Position numbers and translations under genes: made by a program. A DNA stretch of 64,000 nt from Maylandia zebra (taxonomy: Eukaryota > Chordata > Actinopteri > Cichliformes > Cichlidae), in NCBI RefSeq assembly GCF_041146795.1, contig NC_135176.1:14256286-14320285 (forward strand), read 5' to 3'. This document shows positions 47,701 to 60,994 of the stretch, one piece after another; position 1 is the first letter of the stretch; each line of letters begins with the position of its first letter. The notes beneath the pieces were generated by a model. It made no database searches. It was given only the letters and a program-made list of their open reading frames with translations, and had not been told where the DNA came from.

Positions 47701-49245
47701 TTACCATTTTATAATTTATAGCTGATACTGTTATTGTTTTTGTTTGTGGTCTAACATCACTCTAGCAAACAGAAATGATATTTCAGGCTTAAGAGACACT
47801 TTACTTGTTTAGAAGGAGTGCTGATGTGAGGCATATCTTGCAGATTTCAAATGACGTGTTTATGTCTGTATGCACGTGTGTGTATGAGGCGAAAGTATAA
47901 ATGTGCATGTTTTTAATCAGTCCTGGTATAACCTCTTGAAGCACAGAAAAATGGCAGAGGCATTAAAAACATAAAAGGGAAAAAGGGCAGTAATGAATTT
48001 AGAGGAAAATGGACATTAATGGTATTAGCATTACTCATGTTCCATATAACAAATTATTGGAAATTTGACAAGCACACCAAATTATCTCCTCATGCCTGAC
48101 AGGAGTGTGGTGAAGTCCTCTCTACCTGCTGAGGAAAGACAATTTCTGCTCATTTTACTATTTTTAACAATAGAACCAACCCATTAAGACAAATTAATGT
48201 CATTATCAAGTCTCTATGAAAATGACAAATACCACAGTTTCGAGCAGCTTTAGAGGCTATTGACAATAATGAAATTCGCTGTACAGGTACTGAAAAGAAA
48301 CACTCCAAGTAATTATTTTCTAGTAGCTTGTTTGTCTGCCATCCGTTCATTTGCTTTCAGCTCAATTATCTGACTCTGTGAGCATGTGGAGGCGCATAGT
48401 GCTCTGCAGCCCACAGAGCGAGGGCCCTAATTGGGCAATTACCGTTCTGTTTCGGGGCTTTTAGCTCCTGTGGAGAGTGGAGGGAGACCGCGGTGTGTAA
48501 AACCATGAGGACCTTACATGCACAAAACCACACATATACACTGTTTAAACAAAAACAAAACCCTGCGTCCTCTTTCTATACACACAGCACAGACCTATAC
48601 GGTGAGGCTTTAGTGCAACAAACACTAAAAACATCAAAAGTGACATGAGCTACAGGCCAAAATACAGTCCTCTCTGTAACACGTAATGCAGGTGCAACAC
48701 TGAATTACATGTACAAAAACTTTTCAAACATATGATTATGTCACCGCATGCTAAGCTATGTCATGTAGATATGCATTCTTCCCGATTTCCCTTTAAAGAA
48801 CATTTCCTCTAAGTAACCACCAACTATAAATAGCTGAGAGCACTCATTGTATAACATTGCTGAGTTGGGGGGGAGGGGGTTGAGGTAGCAGGGCTGTTGT
48901 ATAGTAACTCCAGGGTCAACAGTAGGTACCACTTAGAAGTGTTGTGCATCATCAAAAAGCTGGAAACTAGGAGATTCATTTCGATGCTGCACAATCAGGT
49001 TGCAGCAATACTTTTGCTATTTGCAGTCATTTCAGGTAAAAAGTCAAGAAAGTTTGCAATGGATTCCTCGGTCACTGTATTTGTTCAACATGGCAGGAAA
49101 ATAAAGTACAGAGGAGCGACAGCCTTGAAGAAAAACTTTATTAAATGAGTGAGTATAAGCGGGTCACTTAATGGTTTGCTGAATTATATTTGAACACCTA
49201 TGGAATATTTAAGCAATCTGTAACATGTGTAACGCTATCAACACA
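44727..49245. other. Intergenic, gene desert segment
   Basis: No gene. 46900-47720 is very AT-rich. 48120-48500 is a balanced, repeat-free stretch resembling conserved non-coding DNA. Confidence 0.5.
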
Positions 49246-49445
49246 GCCATCCATCCAAATTCTTCAGCTTATAAAATATAGGGTCGTCTGGGGACCGGAG
49301 CCTATCCCAAATGCCATAGGGCGAAAAGTGGGTTAGACAAAAAAGCAGGGTAGACAACTTTTTTGCCCTGTCGCAGGGCAAAAAAGTTGTCTACCCTGTT
49401 GTCTGTCGCAGGGCTAACACAGCGAGATGGACAACCATTCATATC
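49246..49445. repeat. Dispersed repeat fragment carrying a perfect palindrome
   Basis: CCATCCATCCAAATTCTTCA, then GGAGCCTATCCCAAATG, CATAGGGCGA and CTGTCGCAGGGCTAACACAG match the style of a very common fish interspersed repeat. The middle is occupied by a 53-bp hairpin sequence. Confidence 0.6.
49346..49398. repeat. Perfect inverted repeat, 25-bp arms, 3-nt loop
   Basis: Left arm 49346-49370 starts CAGGGTAGACAAC; right arm 49374-49398 is its exact reverse complement, ending GTTGTCTACCCTG. The loop is TCG. There is no mismatch over 25 bp. Confidence 0.97.
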
Positions 49446-50041
49446 TTCAGTCTGTAATAAATATTATTAATTATTACGATCATTTCAAGTTCCACAATTC
49501 TTAGCTTTCTTCTGACTGGCTTCTGACTGGTTGCCCCTTGTAAACAGAAGGTCTGTATAAGTTGGTGGGTGGGTAGCGAGTCATCTCTGCTCATAGCCAG
49601 AGCTGTGGGCCTAAGATTAGCATGTTAGAGACACCTGCTCTCGTCTACATCATAGAGAGCCAAGAGTACAGAACAATGTCTGAAACAGAGTGTTTAGAGC
49701 TCTCTAAAGTCTCATCTTTTTGCACATATGCTGACGTCAATTTTGCCATTTTAAAATAAAGTATACAGACTAAAGTATTGGGCCACCTACGCATTAGACC
49801 TAAAGGAGCTAGTTGGCCATACCATGAAGCTCATACCATGAAGCTCTCGGCACACAGTTTTTGTGCTGATGTTGCTGCAGTAAATTTGCTGTGGTTCTTA
49901 AATGGTTCAAACTTGTAATAATACTACTTATCGTTCATTGTTCAAGATCTAGGAGGGATAGAAATTTCACTATGTTACAATCGTGGTTGCTTACACTATA
50001 CCGCATATAGTGTAAACATTTACCATAGTGAGCAAATACAA

Positions 50042-50314
50042 TGGTAAATAGACTGTATCTTATATAGCGCTTTTCTACTCTATCTTGAGCACTCAAGGCG
50101 CTTTACACAACTTGTGCATTCACCCATTCACACCAGCAAGTGCTTTCTAACTAACATCCACACACATTCATATTCCGATGGATGCACCGGAGAGCAACAT
50201 GGGGTTAATATCTTGCCCAAGGATACTTGGCATGCAGACTGGAGCAGACTAGGATTGAACCACCAACCTTCCAGTTAGTACGTGACCTTCTCTACCACCT
50301 GAGCTACAGCCAAC
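50042..50314 (-). mobile_element. tRNA-derived SINE (copy 4)
   Basis: Same subfamily as the copy at 43655: GTTGGCTGTAGCTCAGGTGG at the - strand 5' end, B box GGTTCAATCCT (50261-50251), shared GCATGCCAAGTATCCTTGGG, and the tail GCGCTATATAAGATAC. Confidence 0.87.
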
Positions 50315-51665
50315 ATCAAAGAATGTGCATACTCTTTGATGTTCATTTCCCTGATAGCAAATATTACTAGTTCCAACATGAACAAAAATTCTGACTAAAT
50401 ATCATCATTATCAAGTTATGAAAAATCTTTAGCCAGCGATGGTAGCTTGATCTGATTTCCTTATGATGTCAAATATTCTACGTAGCATGAATATGCAGCA
50501 TGAGTCGATCAAACCGAGCTATATTTCGAGGTGTTTGCCCAAAGGCTCTGCACTCGTGTCTTTTATATTAGTGTATACATGTGTTATTTTGTGACTCACT
50601 CTCATTCCTGTAGTAATGTGAGAAACCAGGAGCACATTTCAGCCTTTAAACCTGTGAAATAAAAGTTGGCATACCGACCACTCCTCCCCACCTCACTCTC
50701 CCCCTCACTAATTTTCATACTATCCCTGTACTGCGTGCTCTCCCCCTCACTTTAACATTCTGTCATGCGCTCCCTGGATCATGTAGCTTGTGTTAATTAA
50801 ACCCTCTTTCAGATCATTTTCTTGCTCAAGTGGCCTCAGTGCAGCACCCATTAGGCAGAAAGCTCTGTTATCTGAATTTCCAAATGTAGCTCAACATTTA
50901 TTAAAGTGAAATTCATCCAGTAATTGCCCGCCTCGGTATGCCCCATGTCTCCCTCTTACCTCCAGGGCCACCTGCTCAGAGACACCTCCAACTATTTACC
51001 AGCATGACGCAGGGTAATTAGACCTCTCTGACCCAGTCCACTAAGAGCCCGGTAATTGCGTTAATAAAAAAATTAACAGCAGCAGCATGAGGATCATTAT
51101 GTAAAAATACCCAGTAATGAAGCATTAGCCTTGATTTTATTTGGATTAAAAACAGCTATAGGTATTTAAAGGTTACAGTGTCTGCTAAAACAATATCAGA
51201 GGAGAAAGTTGTCTTTTTTTAAATCAAATCTCTCTTTAACAAAGAAATAGACAACCTGAGGTTTTAGCACAAATATTAAAAGTCCCCAAACTCAACTCTA
51301 ACATGCTGGTGCGATTCAATGCAAAAATCTTGTTTATGTCCGCTGACACGTGGAGGACATGCCATTTAACTGCACCCTGCATAAAAACATGAAATTAGTC
51401 CTATCTCTGTTAGATATGACCTCCTAACTCCTTCTTGGGAGGATAAACAGCAGCAGCAGCAGTCAGGGGTAGTACATGAGGAACACGTGCAGATGTAGGC
51501 TTTTTTCCCCCCTTAATCTTTAGCTCAAAAGTTATCTTTTGCACACAATGTATTTATCTTGCACCCCAAATAAAAAGAGCACAGCAAAGACAGTTTTAGT
51601 TATACCTCTCATTGTTATGATACATGCATGATACAAACAAGTTTAGATTGTTACCAGCAGGAATC
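50315..51665. other. Intergenic, gene desert segment
   Basis: No gene. 50800-51170 is repeat-free and balanced, with several TAAT cores; candidate conserved non-coding DNA. Confidence 0.5.
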
Positions 51666-52150
51666 TTGCGCTGGGCAGACTGACAGTTTCCTGCTTTGAT
51701 CCCTGTTTCCTGTTTTGAATTCTTAGTTCACATATTCAAGTTTGACTTTCTGTTTAGGCTTTCCGTTCTTCTGTGTGAAGTTTTGGGAATTCAGTTAGGG
51801 ATTTTTTTGTTATTCTATTGTGACTTTGTTTTCTTGTTATTTAATCATCTCTCTGGTTTCTGTTTATTTTATGTTTATGCTTGGGATGAGTTCAGCCTTT
51901 TGGGTGTTTTCTGGTGTCTGAATTTGTGTTTAGTACTTGTAGCTGTTGTCACCGTACTCCCTCTGTCTCATTCTGTGTATACCTCATCCCTCTGTGTTTC
52001 CTTCTGCTATTAGTCTCCTTTGGTTTTTTCTTATTTTAATTTAAAGTTTTCATGTCTTGCATTGGTTTTGCTTCCTGTCGTTCCCTGATTTCTTGAATAA
52101 TATTTTGATTAACTTTATGAATTTTGTTTTGTTGGATCTGTATTACTTTT
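51666..52150. mobile_element. Dispersed repeat, unassigned class
   Basis: A T/C-rich segment with many TTCTGTTT, TTTCCTG and TTTTGTT words. In the opposite orientation it resembles the ACAGGAAA-rich flanks at 33784-34020. The 105-codon ORF at 51696-52013 is a by-product of this composition. Confidence 0.4.
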
Positions 52151-55100
52151 TCGCTCCTTAACATTTCTACAATCCACACTGCCACCATACTGCAACATAG
52201 TTCATGTGCAATACAGTCCTCATTACTACAGTGAATGTATTATGTTCCATGCAGGAACATAATAAACAATCTGTTTTATTCACATAAGATAAAAACAATA
52301 AAAATCATCCTCTGGGACTCCATGGTTTTGTGCATTCCATTAACAGAGAGTTTTTTACTTAGACCTGACATGCAGCACAACACCTCATATGTTGTTACTG
52401 TTGAGATAGTACCTTTTACAGACCATCACTGCCAAATTGCTGACCTAGTTTGACATTCACTTACATCAGCGAAAACTATAACAAGGCTCAGTATACTGGA
52501 GATTAAATCTCAGAAACTCCAGATATTTTATTGAATTATTTAGCAATAATAAGTGCAACAAGTGATATCGGCCCCTTTTATTTCGTTCTTTATTTTGACA
52601 GCGATGCACATTATCATAGGCTGTGAGACTGCTGCTGTTGGAGTAACTTCTTTGTGTGTTCAGTTTAATATCTGCACCACAGCTAAATGGCCTGTTACAT
52701 TACGCAGAACCATGGTGCTTTTCTTATTAATTATTTTACTTTAGTGCTACTCTATTTACATTTACTCTGAGTTGAGTCAAATGATTAATAGCATCCTGGA
52801 AATTCTGTAGCATTGCATCAGTGTACCGTCCTTTCTTTACAATTATTTTCATCCCAAATATTTCCCAATAATGTAAATGAATAACTTCACAGTAGTGAGA
52901 AACAAGCAAGTTTCATTAGCACTACAATAAGTTGCCAGGCACAAGTACTCTATGCCAACAGATGATTTAAGATAATCATATATATAGTGACATCCTATGG
53001 GGAAACAGTGCAACTGCAGTTAGTCAGTGAGAAATCTGACAAAAAGGTGCAGCCAGCATGTTTTAGTATTAACCTACTAACTCCTCACTGACTGATTGTC
53101 AGGGGAGAAAACGTCACAACAAGTTCTGACCAATCTACTATACAGATAAATATAGTACTATATAGACAGATAAATCTGCTGGTCGGCCATGAGTTTTACA
53201 GAAAAGGATGCGGGACAAGTCTTCTAATAGAGTACTAGGTTCTACAATTGTCTTGAAAAGACCAAGCTGCATGTCCTCGGGTTGTCTGCATTGACATGTA
53301 TGCTCTCTGCCAGGTTCAGCTGGGACATGGGGATTAATTTAAGATAAATTTTCTTTAAAAACCCAGTAATGAACCATGCCTGTGGCCAAATATATAAAGC
53401 AAGTTTATTTAATCCAGATAAAAATCAAGTCTCCTTCATTATCATATGAAGGTAGTTGTATATAATGATCCTCATGCTTCATTTAACATCAGCTTGGCAG
53501 ATCTCCACAGGCTGCCATAGGAGCTCCAAGTCTAGGCAAACTGCACAGTCATATCCCACAATAGCTATCTATGAAATACTGTAGACAAGAAAATGACATA
53601 AAAATAAACTCAAGACAAAGGTCCATAAATCCCCAGGTTAGTGCTTTACTATTGAAATAAAGCACAACTGTGTTATTCTCCTTTCCCTTAGCTTTTAATC
53701 TCCATTTGCCATCATAGTAAGGTTAATTCTGCTAAGAAGAAAATTAGAGAGGTTTTTATTTAGTCAAAATATAAAAAAAATAAAAATAAAAAAAAAACCA
53801 AACTCAAAAATCACATTTTCTTTTCTTTTTTGTTAACTTTTTGAGCATAGACCAGCACATTTTTCACATCACAAAATCTCTTGATGAGGATCAGTGTATC
53901 ATTGCTAGCTATGGGCCTTTTAAACATTTATTTCTATGAGGGAATTTACTTTTGCCGGTCTATATTAAAGCATTACATTCAACAAAATGCCAGCAGCTGA
54001 AGTTACAGACAAGATTAATGTGAGATCAATGGCAATTAGTTTCTCTTTTTTGTCTGTTTTAAATGTATCTCTTTTTATGTGTTTTTTTGTTCAAGAAAAC
54101 AAAGGTACACATCCCTGTTCAGTTTCTTTTGGTTAAAGGGTTGAATAGAGAGCTCACCCGTGGCCTCGCTCATTACCAGCAGGCCCTGTTAGTATTTACA
54201 GCATCACGGTGGGTTGACCTCACACCTCACAACCATTCAGAGTTAGAAAATAAACACGGCTGCACCGGGCCCCGCAAGGGAGCCATTTCCTCTGAAAAGA
54301 CACACAGGGTTTTGTGGCTTAACTCAACTTTTTTGTTGGTTTGTTGCAATGACGTGGGATAAGGAAGGAGAATCCAAACACTAATTAGGAAATGAGGAAC
54401 ATCGTCCTTCCCTTCTTGAATGCTCTTTCTGGGATCTTTTTATTTCTGATCGGTCAACCATGCACAATCATCCACCTGCTACTTCTAAATGATGGGTCCT
54501 TTTTTTATTATTTTTGTTTGGATTCACCCTAAAAGAATTTAAATGAGTTTTCAAATATTTGCACTGTGTTCCCAACAACATGGAAAACACCACTAAGCCG
54601 CTAGGGAGGAGAATTGTGTTTGGCAATGTGTTCTTTCATAAATAAAAGTCATTTCACTAACTGAAAAGAAAGAAAATGTACATTTTGCTTTAAGACTTAC
54701 ACTAAGAAACTCATCTTTTCTTCCACTGTTACTGAATAAAGAGCATTTTTAAAATGAAAATAAACTGAATGAAAGGATGCTACATATGGCATCTTAACGT
54801 TTACAGCTTTACTGTGCAAAAAGACAACATCAGAAGTCAGTTTCAACATCAAACCAAACACTTCCCCCAAAACTAAATGTGCAGACCTGTGTGAACAGGT
54901 GATCACTGCTTTAAAAAACCAAATGTTTAGTCGCTGCATAGCCTGATGCTAAGCTCAAAGCCAAAGAAGAAACATCAACTTCTTTTTGGGTTGAGCTTCT
55001 TTAAACATATTGCTCTTTTGCCCTTCATTTGACTGCGAAACCTTCGGAATCACTGGTTCCAAATTGTTTAACATGCCTTACGGAAAGTTTAGCAACATTT

Positions 55101-58100
55101 AGACTTCTACTCATAAGATAAAAGTACAACTCAGTGATTTGGAGATATTTTTAAATGAGTAAAAAACATATAGTTTTAAAATGTTAAGTATTAAAAACAT
55201 TGGAGTTAAGCTAGCAACAATAGCCTCTTCATTCAATCCACTAAAGGAGCCGTTTCTTTGAAGGGCAAGCCAAGAGAAACAATTCTGTCAGAAGGTCTAT
55301 AAAAGGCCGTTTCTGAAAGGACGAGGAGTTCTGGGAAATAATAGAAAAGCAAATGTTGAGAAATGAGAGCTTAGAAGACTTGAATTTTTTATAGAATGTC
55401 TAAGGATAGTATTAAATGCAATTCCCTGGGGAGAATGTGAAAACAAAGGCAGGCAGAGGGGGTATCGGCTGAGGTCAAATTGTGTCAACCTGAGTTACGT
55501 TCAGATGACTGCACTGAAGCTGACCTGTGTGCCAAGTATTAGACTCCACCGGCCGGTTGAAAAAGCCCGCTTGCATTTCAGCTCCTTGATGTCAGTATAT
55601 CTCCAGTGGGCCATGTGCCTTCACTTGACAGCCTCCTGGTTTGACGACATTATTTTTCACAGCCGCCCATCGGTGAAAGCATTTGCAGCAATGTGCAATG
55701 GCAAATTTGTGATCTGGCAACAAATTAGGGCATTCATAAATCCTGAACAATGACAAGAATTCCAGTATTCACACTGGTCTGTGATGGTGAAGAACAGTGC
55801 TATAGGTAGCACACTGAAGGAGATAGCTTTTAGAATAATGTTTCTGTAAAAGTTGTTCATGTTATGTAAAAATTAGCCTTTCATATATATTTTTAAAGTG
55901 TTATATGTTTTTTCACCACTGAAATGAGTATTGCAAGTAAAGCTCTAGCTCAGAGTTATTTCCTGGCAGTGCAAACCATCCCAATCAGCAGGGAATGAAA
56001 AACAGCAGATAATATGATTAAATGAAATGCTGGAATGCTGGTTACTTTTAACATAAAAAAAATAACCACTGTTGGTTTCATATGCAATAAATCATCATCA
56101 TTTAAATCCTCATTTATTTTCAGTTATGGTACATAGTTAACTGCAAACCTCCGGTCTGTTCGCTCAGTTAACAGATTACTGAAGCAGTGAATCTTGCAGC
56201 TCATCACAATGTTATTCAACAAGGCGTTGGTGTGTTGCTACAATAGGATGTCTGCCAGAAAGTATATTCAGTTGTAATATAAATAAGGAAACATATGCAG
56301 AATGTCGAAACAATTTTCACTCAGGGATTGTAACAATTTAACTGCCCATACCTGATTAATGTGATGGTTATTAACAAAGGGTCCACTTTCAGCTGCTTCA
56401 CTGCCATCTTGGCCTAGGTGAGGGCTGTTTGCTTAAATGCCTGGCAGGAGTTTCAGTGACAATAAAGCACAGCTCTAACTGAGCACAAATTTAGTAGGAG
56501 TGCAGCTCCCAATTTGCCGGCTGCATTGCTAAGCTAGCCTGAAAATTAGCCTGGGCAAAGACTAAAAACCGGGGTGGGGGGCTGCAAGGAATGTACATGT
56601 ATAAGTGACTTCTGTAATTATTTGCATTTATGTGTAAATGTGAGGTGTTTTTTATCTTGACTACATAATTCAAACCAATATGCTGTAGGTTACAGCAAGT
56701 ACTGTATGCTAACCACTGTCTTAAGGTTACTACTGTTGTGATGTGGCGCTATATAAATGGCACTGAAATGAACTGAGTCTACTTCAACTTCATGACTTCA
56801 ACAATAGCTAATCAAGTCAGGAGCTAACAAACCTAGGCCTTATAAATTAAACAGTACTGGTGCTGTGTTATTGTAGCTTTCTAAAACAGCAGATAATACT
56901 GGACATAAAAAAGGGATTTAGAAATGCCACAGCAATAATGCATGATACATAATCATGGTGAATGACAAAATTTAGCATATATTTTAAGTATGAAAAGGCA
57001 CACAGTGTGAAACGAAAAGCCCCCACAGGGGACTTCAGCATCTTTCCTTTGTGTGTAGTTTAAACTCACGGCTCATATTCGGGTTTTTGCGTTATGGGTT
57101 CAGTAACCCAGTAAATGCAACATTAGAAAATAAATCATGTGTAAAGGGCCTATGTGGGTACTTTCAATGCCCATAATCTTTCTATAAGTTGTGCCAATAT
57201 GAAAACCAAACAGCTTTTGGACCTATGTACTGAAACCAAAAGCGATACACTGTAGCTGTTTAGTGCACATACATTGTACACCTATATTACCAGTATCAGA
57301 AGTTTACATAAAAAAGGTGTGGACAAAGAATTAAGAGACTTACTGTAATGGATTATGTAAAATCATTTTTGATGTGATGAAATAAGAAAAAGACTCTTAC
57401 TTCAAATTATGCATGTTTCCAAAAAACAACAGAACACCAGAGTTTAAAAAGAAACCTAAAAATTGGCTGAAGCATAAGGATACCACTCCACCTAATGAAG
57501 CTCAATTCATTTAGTTAGGTATCCACCTTGTGGTAAATAGGTGGTATTGCACCATTTTACAGGTCGCGCGTATTTTGCTCAACTTTATAGCCACAAAAAG
57601 CCATAGAGTTGGAACTGTTACCTAACCATTGTGTGATATGATGCAAGACTGTGACCTTGCAACATATTTTGGTCTTTAAATCTAAACATGCATTCAAAAA
57701 TAAATCAAATTAAATCATCTAAACATGCCAGCATCATACCTCAATATTTTTTTCACTCAGTCTGAAAGAGAAGTGGGCGTTTTACGTGTCTACTTGACAC
57801 TTCACTTCACTTCAAGCTTCACTGCAAACGCACCCAACTGTAACTAAAGTTTACCTGTCTAAACTTATCATCAATTAAAACTTCTTCGTCACTTTCTCCT
57901 CTTTATATCTTTATTACAACCTAAATGCACAGAACTCTGAGGCCTCGCGTGCCTCGTGAGTTCTGCATTGATGGTGGACCTGTTTTTTTCTCCATGCTGC
58001 ACTTCATGGCCTCCTCTACTTAGCAGATATATTGTTCTTCCTACCACCCCCCCACACACGATGAGATTCCTTGGCGCACACAGTCACACAGGCTTTTAGA

Positions 58101-60918
58101 CACTCATTAGCTCTTACTAATACAATAAGCGTCACCTTCCATTACATGGTGCTCGGCTGGATATCAGGATTGGAAACCCACCAAATCTCCACACAAGCGG
58201 TGCTACCCCCTCAAGCATGGCATTGTCTTTCAACCACAATGTCAGATTGTTGTCTCTTTTCTCTTTAACCAGTGTCTTAAGTGTAAACATATACACTTAA
58301 TGTAGATAAGTGCACATACTGACACCTTTCTCCGACACACACACCATCTCATGGATGCTCTTTGAAGGAGTGGCTAAACTGACACACATTCTTGCATTGT
58401 GTGGATCCTCACATCAACTTTGGGGTTTGTTTCAGTGCAGGCAGCTGTTTAAAAATCCACCGTGCCCCCACCCTATTCAAGCCTGTTGTCTCGCTTTCGA
58501 ACAGCACATGTAGAGGTGTAAGAAAATCTTAATTAAGACTCCTAATTCTCCGTGCTGTCGCCCGACCACGGCTGTGGACTCACGTGAACCCTTCTGCACG
58601 CAGCGTGAGGATAGACGTCGTTGGACCAGGTTGGCAGTTTTGTTCTATCATCTGTACTCTTCAAACTTCAACCAGGATTAACAGATACTTATTAAAATCT
58701 ATTTAATAAAGTTCTCATAATAATATAATTGTGTAGCTTGTTGCAAACTTTCAATATAAAAACACTACTATGTAGCAAAAAAATTTCAAAAGACCTAATA
58801 GCAAGTAGTTTTTCATTTTTGAGGTAAGGTGTAAATTGAATAAACATGATTATAATAAAAGAAAAGTTTTCATGTTTTTTAATAGTGTCATTTTTCCTGT
58901 AAACAACAAACTTGTCTAGAGTCTGGCCTTTTCATCAGGAATCTAATTTGTTAACATAACAGTTAACACGCACATGTTAATGAATTTTCCTCATTATACT
59001 GAGAGGCTACAGTATGCCGTATGTCACCGCACAGATATATAATGTGTAGTGACAAGTGCTTGCCACTGTAAAGGTGATTTCAGCTCTGGGTTTTGTATGT
59101 CGCTCTTGGGTCTGAGGCTTCTCCCTCTGAGCAGTGGCAAAGGGCATGTGATCCTCGGCGTGCAGCAGATGCCCTGAAGAAGACTTGCAGCAGATGAGTT
59201 GAAAATGAGCGTGACATGTGTTAAACAGGCGAAGCCCCGCAACGCTGACGTTTGACAAGATGATGGGCGTAGGCAATTATTATTGTCTCCGCTTAAAAAG
59301 CAGTCAATATTCAGGGCTGCAGTCTTTGAAAGCAAAAGTCATAATACAAATCAGCTTGAACAGATTTTCATTACTAATTGAGGTGCCTGAATGGAATATG
59401 ATCAGGCTTAAACAGGCAAGAACCAGATTTTGAAAGCCTTAAAAGCCCGAGGGTCCATAATGGTGATTTTAAGGAAATTGATATAAAACGACCGCTAAAA
59501 TGATTTCAGTGACATCCTTACATGTAGGTGTCAGCGACTATGAGTTCTTTCTTTACACACTTGTAGTCATCTGCACGCCCTAACAGACCTCCGACCTCAG
59601 TCCTTCCTGCCCGACAAAAGTACCAATGATGGTGCGTTAGCCATGGGGTGGAACATGCCAAGGGGGCGCTCCACTCCACCCCCTTCACTCTACCCACCCT
59701 CCAGAACCATTTGGACCACAGGGAATGGGTTAATCACATTAGAGGCCCAGAAGAGAGATGGGAAGTAGACAGTACCGTGACAGCCGGGGTAGCACTGGCA
59801 CGACTAATCCCGTTAGGCCGAGGAAAAAGGGGGACGCCATCGCGCCTACGAGGCTGAGAAAGAGAAAAACATTTTCCCAGGAATGAGTTCACCTGTATGG
59901 TAACACGGCGAAGTTGGCCTGTTGATGCCTATTAGAAGAAACAATCGCACTTGGCACATACAAATGTTTTTTTTCATGCTGGGCACCACTTTATTGTCAG
60001 TGCCTGAAAAAAAATCAGCAGCAGACAGTGGCATCGCATGAGATCCTCTTTCATGCCACAGTGAAGCCCCCCCTTTCAACCCACTGCTATCTGTCTGCCA
60101 AACAGTGAGAAGATGGGGAGGGGTGCTGTAAGAAGGATAGAGCCTATTTCATCTGCCATTGTAAGTGCACCCGAGTTCAACCTTAATGTAAACCTTTGCA
60201 GGCAGGATATGAATAGGATGCTCTCTATAAAAATATATCCTGCTGGGTAATCCGGCAGATGGCCACAGCAGCGGACACTACAAGGGAGGGTGTAGCCACT
60301 GCAGGGGTAAACGGGGAACGTCCGTTCAGCAGCCACTCTTCAGACTGGGAGATGTGGAATCAAGATTCTTAACTCCCCTTGGCAACGCTGGGAAACAGAG
60401 CCGTCAGTTTAGATCCATCAAGTTTCTACTTAATCTCACCCACCATTTTTTTTCTCTCCAGTTTCTCCTTTTTTTTTTTGTATCTTCTCCCTTTGTTGTG
60501 GGGATTAAGCCAAGTGGTAAAACAGTGATTTAATGATCTTTCCATGGCTATGTGCACCACTTAAACCATGAGACAAACAAGCTGAGGCATTCTAAGAGTC
60601 ACCCCCTCTGAAGGCGGCTGTTCAGGAACTGTGAGGCTTTTGATACAGCTTTAAGCTCTGGCTGATTATTTTTCCCACTGCGGTGTGATGTGCTGTGCTC
60701 TGCTATGGGAAAATTGAAGTTTTTGTGTTTTGTGAAGGCCCATTGTAAACAGGATAAGAAGAAAACAGTTGGATAATTTAATGATAGCTTTATAATGATA
60801 AGGTATGGTAAATTGTAATGATTTCTTTAAGCACAAAAGAAGCAGTGCTGTTAAACTTCAGCATCGCCATTGCAAAGCATAAGAAAAATACATAAATATT
60901 GCAAATATTTTTTTTACA
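52151..60918. other. Intergenic, gene desert segment
   Basis: About 8.8 kb without a recognised gene. Apart from a short LINE tail at 56735 and A-rich runs near 53765-53800, it is largely repeat-free. 54060-54340, 55500-55760 and 59000-60350 are balanced stretches that look like conserved non-coding DNA. Confidence 0.5.
56735..56782 (+). mobile_element. Short L2-type LINE 3' tail
   Basis: GTGGCGCTATATAAATGGC followed by ACTGAAATGAACTGAG closely matches the tail of the LINE fragment ending at 39300. Only the extreme 3' end is recognisable. Confidence 0.55.
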
Positions 60919-60994
60919 GTTGGACAAGGCAAAAGGGGGTCCAACCCAGTACTAGCCAGGTGTACCTAATACAGTAGTTGATGAGTGCAGCTCA
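60919..60994 (+). mobile_element. Tc1-like relic, 3' end only (family A, copy 3)
   Basis: AAGGCAAAAGGGGGTCCAAC and CCAGGTGTACCTAATACAG are the 3' end of the same family as the relics at 6112 and 41508. The last bases (GTAGTTGATGAGTG) are degraded. Confidence 0.7.

Noticed and set aside
51696..52013. 105-codon hydrophobic ORF
   Set aside because: Arises from a T/C-rich dispersed repeat; no conserved features of a membrane protein.
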